Shown: positions 1 through 4,698, numbered from the stretch's first letter. The stretch: DNA of 6,379 nt from an uncultured Collinsella sp. (GCA_900545665.1 UQZU01000054.1:1-6379), one strand, 5' to 3'. Program-made: numbers and translations. Notes: a model not told the origin generated them from the sequence alone.

Positions 1-47
1 GAGATGCAGCGTAGTCTCGTGGGCTCGGAGATGTGTATAAGAGACAG
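1..47 (+). other. Illumina Nextera P7/index/read-2 adapter left on the contig end
   Basis: Not biological. Positions 1-5 (GAGAT) match the last bases of the P7 flow-cell primer. Positions 6-13 (GCAGCGTA) sit exactly where the 8-base i7 index belongs, and as I recall this is the reverse complement of Nextera XT index N721. Positions 14-47 are the complete 34-base Nextera read-2 adapter, whose last 19 bases (29-47, AGATGTGTATAAGAGACAG) are the Tn5 mosaic end. The genomic insert therefore starts at 48. The mosaic end must not be read as a natural transposon end. Confidence 0.98.
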
Positions 48-51
48 CTGC

Positions 52-150
52 AAACCCGCCAGAGCGGCAATCTGCCTTTCAACTTCGGCGGCATGATCAA
101 AAGATCAATGCCACCTCGTTTCAAGGCACCTTGCTCGCTCTGGCGGGTTT
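52..150. repeat. 99-nt imperfect inverted repeat (long hairpin)
   Basis: The outer arms AAACCCGCCAGAGCG (52-66) and CGCTCTGGCGGGTTT (136-150) are perfect 15-bp complements. Further complementary blocks are nested inside in the correct order: 67-70 with 131-134, 73-78 with 123-128, 90-94 with 108-112, and GATC 95-98 with GATC 103-106 around an AAAA loop. The whole segment can fold into one long interrupted stem of about 34 pairs. The inner arms differ, so this is not a simple snap-back sequencing artefact. Four T residues (148-151) follow on the plus strand, so it could work as a terminator. It could also be a MITE-like or structured-RNA remnant. No coding function is visible. Confidence 0.7.
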
Positions 151-180
151 TCGCTGTCGGTGCCAAAACATCGGCGTAAC

Positions 181-212
181 ACTTGGCACATGGGTAGTCA
201 TTGGGGACGTTC
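181..212 (+). repeat. REP-like repeat unit, copy 1
   Basis: This unit contains ACTTGGCAC (181-189) and TTGGGGACGTTC (201-212). Both blocks recur in the same order and orientation in copy 2. The core resembles short repeats that I associate with REP-type sequences in several anaerobes, but no REP-associated tyrosine transposase gene is present here. The surrounding 150-272 stretch contains no convincing coding region. Confidence 0.55.
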
Positions 213-246
213 TTAAACGACTGGTCAAAGGGGGCACTCTTGATGC

Positions 247-271
247 ACTTGGCACTTGGGGACGTTCCTTT
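247..271 (+). repeat. REP-like repeat unit, copy 2, next to the IS end
   Basis: ACTTGGCAC (247-255) runs directly into TTGGGGACGTTC (256-267). It repeats copy 1 exactly in both blocks, with the spacer between them lost. It lies immediately outside the left inverted repeat of the insertion sequence, which suggests that it forms part of the insertion target. Confidence 0.55.
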
Positions 272-273
272 TA

Positions 274-288
274 ATATGAGCAGGACAT
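274..288 (+). repeat. Subterminal inverted repeat, transposase 3' side
   Basis: ATATGAGCAGGACAT is the exact reverse complement of 1814-1828. A 15/15 match between the two flanks of one transposase gene is very unlikely by chance and sets the extent of the insertion sequence. It begins 1-4 nt inside the proposed TTT core. Confidence 0.8.
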
Positions 289-294
289 TGTCAA
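289..294 (-). promoter_or_regulatory. Outward-facing consensus -35 box (TTGACA) at the IS end
   Basis: The minus strand reads TTGACA directly inside the inverted repeat, pointing out of the element's 3' end. IS110-family elements are known to build a strong promoter when they circularise, with the -35 supplied by one end and the -10 by the other. In the reconstructed circle junction a TAAACT -10-like hexamer would fall 15 bp downstream, which is short and matches only 4 of 6 consensus positions. In the integrated state the box could drive weak transcription into the left flank. Confidence 0.4.
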
Positions 295-305
295 GAGGCA
301 AAATC

Positions 306-337
306 GGGCCTGGCCCCAACGATATGGGGTCAGGCCC
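306..337 (-). terminator. Intrinsic terminator-like hairpin at the 3' end of the IS
   Basis: The arms at 306-318 and 325-337 pair over 13 positions with one G-U wobble and a 6-nt loop. On the minus strand the stem is followed by GATTTT, so it can stop transcripts coming from the transposase gene and its downstream noncoding region. A REP-type palindrome is an alternative reading, because the GGGCCTG/CCCCA composition resembles REP hairpins. Confidence 0.6.
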
Positions 338-593
338 TATCCCTATATCAGCCCGTCCGCGGCGACCTCGGCGTGTCTTACCGACGCTCGTCTTTGCAGT
401 TTAATATCCGCCCGCGGCGATCTCTCGCTGGGCAATCCGTTGCTACGGCTGAGGCTTCTACGTCGAACCGACAGTCTGTGCACGCGTGTGGCGCCCTGGG
501 CGCTCGCAGAAAAGGGACCTGAGGTTCGCCTCAACGGCTTCGGATCGAACCGCTTCCGGGGTGACTGGCTTATGTGCGGGGGACCGCCCCCCC
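338..593 (-). ncRNA. Candidate bridge RNA region in the 3' noncoding end of the IS
   Basis: These 256 nt between the transposase stop and the terminator have no convincing reading frame, but they contain several short hairpins when read on the minus strand. Examples are 520-533 (five pairs around a CGAA loop), 491-503 and 437-448. An imperfect direct repeat, GGCTTC-N3/4-TCGAACCG, occurs at 453-470 and 536-552. A second one, around CCGCGGCGA, occurs at 357-365 and 412-420. IS110-family elements encode a bridge RNA with two related guide loops, and in IS1111-type members it lies on this side of the gene. Duplicated structural modules are what such an RNA would show. The segment 396-407 matches the predicted circle junction. 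Whether it is transcribed, and where its ends lie, is unknown. Confidence 0.35.
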
Positions 594-1706
594 TTACGCC
601 TCCTCGGCCATGAGGCCGACCGCCCATACCCAGCAGGCGAGCTCGCGCGCCGTGGCCACGTTCGCCTTGTTGCCGTGGACCCCGCGCGCGAGCAGCGCCT
701 CCCGCCTCTCGACCAGCCTCCGCACGCCCTTGGCGGCATGCCTCCGGGCGCCCCGGTCCGGGGCCTGGCCCTTGGCGAGGTCCTTCGGCCGCCCCGAGCA
801 CGTCAGGTAGTGCCACGCGGCCTCGACCAGCGTCTTCCTCAGGTGCTTGTTGCCAGCCTTGGTGATCGCGCCCCTGCGGTCGCTCTCCCCGCTGGAGTGC
901 TCGGAGGGCGTCAGGCCGACCCACGCCGCGAACGAGCGGGCATTCCTGAACCTCGAGAACTCGCCGGCCTCGAACACGAGGTCGGCGGCGGACGCGGTGT
1001 CTACGCCCTTGAGGCAGCGGAGGGAGTCGACCCTCTTCCTCCACCTGGGCTTGCGGGCCTCGGCCTCGACGAGCCCCTCGAGCCTCGCCTTCTCCTCCGC
1101 CGCCCGCCTGACCGCGTCGACGTAGTAGGCGAGCACGTCGTTGTCGGCCCTCTCCGCGAACCTTATCGACTCGATCCGGGACCAGTGCGCCCGGGTCCAG
1201 TTGCCCTTCCTGCGGCCGGTGGGCGTCCTCTCGTCGAAGACGAGCCCGTGCCTGAGCAGGAACTTGGAGAGCCGCTGCTTCGAGCGCGAGAGGTCGTCCC
1301 TCGCGTCCTCGAGCGCCCTGGTCAGGTCGCGGGCGGCCTCGCACTCGTCGTCGGGGACCCACACCTCGACCACGTTGCCGACCGACAGCATGCGGGCGAG
1401 GAACTCGGCGTCGTTGCGGTCGTTCTTCCTGCGCCTGTCCGCGCTGGGCTTGATCATCTTCGAGACGGCGCCGACCACGCAGTCGACCCCCAGGCCGGAA
1501 AGCCTCTTCTGCAGGTCGAAGCCCGTGACCCCGGACTCGTACACGCACCTGGCCCTGGGGTCCACGGAACGGACCCACTCCGCGACGGCGCCGGCGTCGT
1601 AGCCGAAGGTCGCGGCACGTACCTCCCCGGTCATGACGTCGAGGGAGACGGCCTTTATCGAGCGGGCGTGGACGTCGAGGCCGATGAAGGTGGTAGTATC
1701 GAGCAT
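594..1706 (-). CDS. IS110-family DEDD transposase/recombinase
   Basis: This is a 370-residue serine/DEDD recombinase that moves its own element by a bridge-RNA-guided reaction, as known for the family. The N-terminal RuvC-like domain shows all four acidic residues: D11 in GLDVHA, E57 in YESGVTGF, and D96 and D99 in KNDRNDAEF. A charged helical, coiled-coil-like stretch runs from about 122 to 215. The C-terminal Transposase_20 domain follows (about 225-310), with GLTPSEHSSG containing the candidate catalytic serine S271 or S272 and AGNKHLRK after it. The reading frame continues 15 nt upstream to an ATG at 1721, but that ATG has no Shine-Dalgarno sequence. The ATG at 1706 has AAGGGG five bases upstream and gives the usual short N-terminus before the first Asp. 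The gene looks full length and intact. Its codon use is strongly GC-biased, unlike the genes to its right. Confidence 0.93.
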   Translation of the reverse strand: MLDTTTFIGLDVHARSIKAVSLDVMTGEVRAATFGYDAGAVAEWVRSVDPRARCVYESGVTGFDLQKRLSGLGVDCVVGAVSKMIKPSADRRRKNDRNDAEFLARMLSVGNVVEVWVPDDECEAARDLTRALEDARDDLSRSKQRLSKFLLRHGLVFDERTPTGRRKGNWTRAHWSRIESIRFAERADNDVLAYYVDAVRRAAEEKARLEGLVEAEARKPRWRKRVDSLRCLKGVDTASAADLVFEAGEFSRFRNARSFAAWVGLTPSEHSSGESDRRGAITKAGNKHLRKTLVEAAWHYLTCSGRPKDLAKGQAPDRGARRHAAKGVRRLVERREALLARGVHGNKANVATARELACWVWAVGLMAEEA

Positions 1707-1708
1707 GG

Positions 1709-1802
1709 GAGCCCCTTCCATGAATGCGGCGTGGCCGCCACGGTTGGATTAGACACTCACCATTGTCGGCCTAATCCGCGGTCTTTCATGCAGCAGGGGC
1801 TC
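1709..1802 (-). promoter_or_regulatory. Structured 5' leader that pairs with the transposase ribosome binding site
   Basis: On the minus strand GAGCCCCT (1802-1795) pairs with AGGGGCTC (1716-1709), which includes the AAGGGG ribosome binding site of the transposase. Nested inside are CATGAA with TTCATG (1790-1785 with 1724-1719) and GGATTAG with CTAATCC (1777-1771 with 1752-1746, 18-nt loop). A separate small hairpin, CGTGG-CCACG, lies at 1730-1742. The arms are collinear and nested, so one long structure can form. It would hide the start signal and keep transposase synthesis low. The same structure could instead be part of an IS110-group bridge RNA, which is encoded upstream of the gene in that group. 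Confidence 0.55.
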
Positions 1803-1813
1803 TCAATGTTTTT

Positions 1814-1828
1814 ATGTCCTGCTCATAT
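1814..1828 (-). repeat. Subterminal inverted repeat, transposase 5' side
   Basis: ATGTCCTGCTCATAT on the plus strand is the exact reverse complement of 274-288. It lies about 15 nt inside the proposed right edge, so the two repeats are asymmetrically placed, as is typical for subterminal repeats of IS1111-type elements. Confidence 0.8.
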
Positions 1829-1843
1829 CGTCTGTACCGGCAG

Positions 1844-1859
1844 TTTGGGACACTCCTTG
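1844..1859 (+). repeat. Diverged REP-like unit, copy 3, right of the IS
   Basis: TTTGGGACACTCCTTG resembles the core of copy 2 (TTGGGGACGTTCCTTT, 256-271) at about three quarters of positions and has the same orientation. It starts at the proposed core on the far side of the element. The units were probably neighbours before insertion. Confidence 0.4.
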
Positions 1860-1900
1860 CTTCAAGAGGCTGGCGTGCGTCAACCTATTCTCGTTGCAGT

Positions 1901-1939
1901 AAAAAAATCGCCCCGTTCTTGGTTGAGGACGGGGCGATT
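1901..1939 (-). terminator. Intrinsic terminator of pepT
   Basis: AATCGCCCCG (1906-1915) pairs perfectly with CGGGGCGATT (1930-1939). The stem continues inward with five more pairs, two of them wobble, to a 4-nt loop. On the minus strand the stem runs straight into a T-tract (complement of 1901-1907). It starts 27 nt after the pepT stop codon. This is a textbook Rho-independent terminator, and it also insulates pepT from the insertion sequence. Confidence 0.93.
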
Positions 1940-1965
1940 CGTCTTTTGGACTTGTGCAGCCAGGC

Positions 1966-3213
1966 TTATGCAAAGCGGGCGACGAGCTCCTGGAGCACGT
2001 CGGTCATCTTGACGAGCGAACTGACCGGGACGAACTCGTTGACGCCGTGGTAGCAATAGCCGCCGGTGGAAAGGTTGGGGCAGGGCAGACCGCGGAACGA
2101 CAGCTGAGCGCCGTCGGTGCCGCCGCGAATCGGCAGCACTTGGGGCTCAACGCCGCAGGCAAGGTAGGCTTCCTTGGCAACATCAATAAGCTCGGGATAG
2201 TCACGAACGATCTCGGCCATATTTCGATACTGCTGCTTAATCTCGACCGTCACGCGCTCCTCACCCAGACGCTGGTTGAGCATCGAGGCGGCGGCATCAA
2301 CAAGGTCGAGTTTCTGCTGGAACTTGGCGGCGTCATGGTCGCGGACGATATAGCGCGCTGTGGCGTGATCGACGGTCGCAGATACACCCTCAAGGTGATA
2401 AAAGCCCTCGTAGCCTTCCGTATACTCCGGGCGCTGCACGTAGGGGAGCAACGCGTTGAAGTCACAGAACAGATTGCCTGCGTTGACCATACGGCCCTTA
2501 GCGTCGCCCGGGTGGATGGACTGGCCCTCAAAGCGGACGGTCGCCTCGGCGGCGTTAAAGCACTCCCACTCCATCTCGCCGATGGGGCCGCCGTCGACCG
2601 TGTAGGCGTACTTGCAGCCAAAGGTATCGATATCCAACAGCTCGGCTCCGTGGCCGATCTCCTCGTCAGGGCAGAAGCAAATGCCGAGTGCGGGATGGGG
2701 CAGAGAAGGGTCCTGAGCGATACGCGCGACAAGCGACATGATCTCGGCGACGCCTGCCTTGTCGTCCGCGCCCAGCAGCGTGGTGCCATCGCTGCAGACC
2801 AGGTCCTCACCCGCGAGGTCATTCAGGGCGGGAAGCTTGGCGGTACTCATGGCAACGGGCTTACCGTCAACCGTGCCGCAGACCAGGTCGCCGCCTTCGT
2901 AGTGTACGATGTGCGGCTTCACGCCGGCGCCCGGTGCAACTTCGGTGGTGTCGAGATGGGCGATCAGGCCCAGGGCGGGCTTGTCCTCAGCGCCCGCACT
3001 TGCGGGGATATGCGCGCAGACATAGGCGTGCTCGGTCACGTGGGCATCTTCCGCACCAAGCTCGCGCAGCTCTTCAGCCAGCACGTTGGCAAGGTCAAAC
3101 TGAACGGCGCTCGAGGGTACCTGGTCGCAGTTTGCATCCTCGGACTGCGTGTTGATCTGGACGTAGCGCAAAAAGCGTTCGAGGACATCGGGGCTCGTGG
3201 TGGTGTTTTCCAT
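1966..3213 (-). CDS. pepT: Peptidase T (tripeptide aminopeptidase)
   Basis: This is a cytoplasmic M20-family dizinc aminopeptidase that releases the N-terminal residue from tripeptides in peptide utilisation. The 415-residue protein closely follows E. coli PepT (408 residues as I recall). Visible motifs are H86 and D88 in AHLDT, the bridging D150 in GADDKAG, CPDEEIG with catalytic E184 and ligand E185, D207 in TVDGG, HPGDAKGRMVNA (234-245), RGGTDGAQLS (363-372) and H389 in GGYCYHGVNEF. The frame is open 96 nt further upstream to 3309, but that extension does not look like the family. The ATG at 3213 is preceded by GGAG at 8 nt, and the protein then starts like other PepT (LERFLRYVQINTQS). There is no signal peptide. 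The gene is divergent from the metalloregulator and ends in its own terminator. Confidence 0.96.
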   Translation of the reverse strand: MENTTTSPDVLERFLRYVQINTQSEDANCDQVPSSAVQFDLANVLAEELRELGAEDAHVTEHAYVCAHIPASAGAEDKPALGLIAHLDTTEVAPGAGVKPHIVHYEGGDLVCGTVDGKPVAMSTAKLPALNDLAGEDLVCSDGTTLLGADDKAGVAEIMSLVARIAQDPSLPHPALGICFCPDEEIGHGAELLDIDTFGCKYAYTVDGGPIGEMEWECFNAAEATVRFEGQSIHPGDAKGRMVNAGNLFCDFNALLPYVQRPEYTEGYEGFYHLEGVSATVDHATARYIVRDHDAAKFQQKLDLVDAAASMLNQRLGEERVTVEIKQQYRNMAEIVRDYPELIDVAKEAYLACGVEPQVLPIRGGTDGAQLSFRGLPCPNLSTGGYCYHGVNEFVPVSSLVKMTDVLQELVARFA

Positions 3214-3251
3214 AAAGACCGCTCCAATCTTGGTCGTCGTGTGCAACAAGA

Positions 3252-3257
3252 ACTCTA
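3252..3257 (-). promoter_or_regulatory. Possible -10 box for pepT
   Basis: TAGAGT on the minus strand lies 38 nt upstream of the pepT start codon. No good -35 is visible; the hexamer 17 bp upstream (TGGTAT) falls inside the palindrome at 3262-3279. The call is weak and relies mainly on position. Confidence 0.3.
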
Positions 3258-3261
3258 GCAC

Positions 3262-3279
3262 GGTATGCCACGGCATACC
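3262..3279. promoter_or_regulatory. 18-bp palindromic candidate operator in the divergent promoter region
   Basis: GGTATGCC-AC-GGCATACC is a perfect 8+8 dyad with a 2-bp centre. It lies between pepT and the metalloregulator gene and overlaps the expected -35 zones on both strands. Its length and near-continuous symmetry suit a dimeric winged-helix repressor of the DtxR/MntR type. I infer autoregulation by the adjacent regulator and possibly control of pepT. The sequence does not match the classical MntR or DtxR box that I know, so the partner is an inference. Confidence 0.6.
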
Positions 3280-3296
3280 ACGACGCTTGGATGGGG

Positions 3297-3302
3297 TAGA
3301 AT
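3297..3302 (+). promoter_or_regulatory. Probable -10 box for the metalloregulator-methyltransferase unit
   Basis: TAGAAT matches five of six consensus positions and lies 31 nt upstream of the regulator's ATG. The corresponding -35 zone is taken up by the 3262-3279 palindrome and has no clear consensus, as is common for a promoter under repressor or activator control. Confidence 0.4.
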
Positions 3303-3333
3303 CAGCCATTGAATGCAGAAGGGACGGAAGATC

Positions 3334-3756
3334 ATGGATACGACAAATAGCTCGCGCGAACTACATCTGACGGTGGCGAACGAAGACTACTTGGAGTGCA
3401 TGGTTCGCATTGAAAGCGAAGAGGGGGAAACCAACGGCGTGCGATCGGTCGACATCGCGCAGCGCCTTGGCGTCTCCAAGGCATCGGTCAATAAAGCGGT
3501 TTCGGCGCTCAAGGCATCCGAGCTTGTCGAGCAATCGCACTACGGCAAGGTAATCCTGACCGATCGCGGTCGCGAGGTTGGCACGGCTATCTGGTACCGT
3601 CATCGCCTCATCCGCACGTTTTTGGTTCAGGAGCTCGGTGTCGAATTTGAGCGAGCCGATTCCGAGGCCTGCATGATGGAGCATGCGCTATCCGAGGACA
3701 CGATGAGCCGCTGGCTCGCCTATCTCGAAAAGCAGGGAATCAGCGTCGAGGAATAG
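3334..3756 (+). CDS. DtxR/MntR-family metal-dependent transcriptional regulator
   Basis: This 140-residue protein matches the short MntR architecture: an N-terminal winged helix (about 14-80, with DIAQRLGVSKASVNKAVSALK as the helix-turn-helix and HYGKVILTDRG as the wing) and a metal-binding dimerisation domain (about 83-140). There is no SH3-like domain. Aligned by eye, D18, E21, H90, E116 and H117 fit the manganese ligands of MntR, while C113 stands where DtxR/IdeR have the iron-site cysteine and MntR has Glu. Metal preference is therefore open. The ATG at 3334 is preceded by AAGGGACGGAAG. An upstream ATG at 3313 would add seven residues and overlaps that signal, so I prefer 3334. The next gene starts 10 nt downstream, so the two are almost certainly cotranscribed. 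Confidence 0.9.
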   Translation: MDTTNSSRELHLTVANEDYLECMVRIESEEGETNGVRSVDIAQRLGVSKASVNKAVSALKASELVEQSHYGKVILTDRGREVGTAIWYRHRLIRTFLVQELGVEFERADSEACMMEHALSEDTMSRWLAYLEKQGISVEE

Positions 3757-3766
3757 CGGGATATAT

Positions 3767-4660
3767 ATGGATACGAGTTATTACAACCGCTTTGGTGCCG
3801 AGGAACTTACGCGCCGCTTGTCGAGCGAGACCTTGTTGGCGCAGGGCCCCATGGGCAGTGTTCTGTTGAGTGAGTACGATGCCGCCGACATTCCACCGGC
3901 GTTTTGGAATCTGGCAGAGCCGCAGACCGTTTCTCGTATCCATCGCTTGTATGTCGCCGCCGGCGCGCAGGTGCTCATTACCAACACCTTTCAGGCATCG
4001 AGCTATGCCCTCAAGCACGACCAGATTGCGCCGTCCGTGGCGGAGGTCAATCGCGGGGCCGTCGACGATGCCCGCCAGGCGCACCCTCAGCTGCTGCTGG
4101 GCTCGATGGGCCCGATCGGTATTGAGTGGTTTGCCGAGGACTCTGCCGAGTATCGTGAAATCCGAGGCATTGCGCGCGAACAGGCGCACGCCTTGCTCAA
4201 TGCCGGCGTTGACGGTCTGCTGATCGAGACGGTGACGTCTATCCGTAATTTGCAGCCCATGCTTGCCGGCGCTCGAGATGCCGCCGACGGCATGCCTGTT
4301 CTGGTGAGTTTTGTCGTTGACGATAAAGGCGACCTGTTGGGCGATGGCCTCAACATCGAGGCAGCCGTTTTGTACGCCGAAAAACACGGCGCAAACTCGG
4401 TTGGTGTTAATTGCTGTTCGCTTGCGGCCGCGAACGCGGCGGTGCCCAGGATGGTTGCATCGGCGACTACTCCCGTCACGGTGCGTCCCAACGTAGGCGA
4501 TCCGGTCCAGACTCAGGATGGCCCCGTATGGCACGAGAACCCCGAAGCTTTCGCGCGCGCATGCATCGAATGGAGACATGCCGGTGCCGCAATGGTGGGC
4601 AGTTGCTGTGGAACCACGGCAATCACTACGGCCGCGATGGCCGAGGCGCTCGATATATAA
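3767..4660 (+). CDS. Homocysteine S-methyltransferase family protein, stand-alone, zinc type
   Basis: This 297-residue protein consists of one homocysteine-binding methyltransferase barrel (Pfam S-methyl_trans), the normal size of a single domain. The expected zinc thiolates are visible: a cysteine in GVNCC (C216 or C217) and the C280-C281 pair in GSCCGTT. Also seen are GPMGS (27-31), IHRLYVAAGA (58-67), ITNTFQAS (71-78) and PNVGDP (241-246). It should transfer a methyl group to homocysteine to make methionine. The donor (S-methylmethionine, a betaine, or a methyl-corrinoid or folate through a partner) cannot be told from sequence. ITNTF is closer to the MetH N-terminal module than to MmuM, but the folate and cobalamin modules are absent. 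The ATG lies 10 nt after the regulator stop, and its ribosome binding site is weak (GCGGGA). This suggests translational coupling. Confidence 0.88.
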   Translation: MDTSYYNRFGAEELTRRLSSETLLAQGPMGSVLLSEYDAADIPPAFWNLAEPQTVSRIHRLYVAAGAQVLITNTFQASSYALKHDQIAPSVAEVNRGAVDDARQAHPQLLLGSMGPIGIEWFAEDSAEYREIRGIAREQAHALLNAGVDGLLIETVTSIRNLQPMLAGARDAADGMPVLVSFVVDDKGDLLGDGLNIEAAVLYAEKHGANSVGVNCCSLAAANAAVPRMVASATTPVTVRPNVGDPVQTQDGPVWHENPEAFARACIEWRHAGAAMVGSCCGTTAITTAAMAEALDI

Positions 4661-4665
4661 AGGGC

Positions 4666-4692
4666 AAAACCGCTCCATACGAGGCGTTTTTT
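4666..4692 (+). terminator. Imperfect intrinsic terminator after the methyltransferase gene
   Basis: The arms AAAAC-GC-TC (4666-4675) and GA-GCG-TTTT (4681-4690) pair with one bulged base on each side around a 5-nt CATAC loop. T6 follows at 4687-4692. It begins six nt after the stop codon. The bulges make it weaker than the pepT terminator, so some read-through to the phosphomutase gene is possible. Confidence 0.55.
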
Positions 4693-4698
4693 ATTGCT

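Larger units (their letters stand above)
273..1846 (-). mobile_element. IS110-family insertion sequence (IS1111-like layout), apparently intact
   Basis: The element carries one DEDD-type transposase gene on the minus strand, with a noncoding region of about 140 nt upstream of it and about 320 nt downstream. It is bounded by perfect 15-bp subterminal inverted repeats at 274-288 and 1814-1828. A TTT trinucleotide occurs at both proposed ends (270-272 and 1844-1846) and may be the recombination core, so the exact edges are uncertain by a few bases. Subterminal rather than terminal inverted repeats and a long 3' noncoding end fit the IS1111 group within the IS110 family. The element is visibly more GC-rich than the chromosomal genes on its right, consistent with recent transfer. 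No target duplication is expected for this family and none is clear. Similar REP-like units flank it on both sides. Confidence 0.75.

Noticed and set aside
29..47. Natural Tn5-type transposon end
   Set aside because: It is the mosaic end inside a complete Nextera adapter preceded by an index and P7 sequence, so it is a library artefact.
48..350. CRISPR array suggested by repeated short blocks
   Set aside because: Only two or three irregularly spaced, diverged units are present, with no uniform spacers and no cas genes.
201..404. Possible 67-residue protein left of the transposase
   Set aside because: It reads through the REP-like repeat, the IS inverted repeat and the terminator hairpin, and has no domain.
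544..556. tRNA T-arm-like GGTTCGATCC on the minus strand
   Set aside because: There is no matching acceptor, anticodon or D arm around it. It is more likely part of the repeated module in the IS noncoding end.
343..1578. Minus-strand frame of about 411 codons overlapping the transposase
   Set aside because: It is an Arg/Gly-rich low-complexity translation in another frame of the same strand, with no motifs. It is explained by the high GC of the transposase gene.
486..2012. Long plus-strand open frame of about 508 codons across the IS
   Set aside because: It is the antisense shadow of the GC-rich transposase gene. Its translation is rich in Pro/Arg/Gly/Leu without any domain pattern, and it runs through the inverted repeat and structured leader.
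1954..3258. Plus-strand open frame of about 434 codons opposite pepT
   Set aside because: pepT on the other strand has every catalytic motif, a ribosome binding site and a terminator. The antisense frame has no recognisable domain.
3740..4678. Minus-strand frame opposite the methyltransferase
   Set aside because: It is an antisense shadow. The plus-strand gene carries the zinc motifs and operon spacing.
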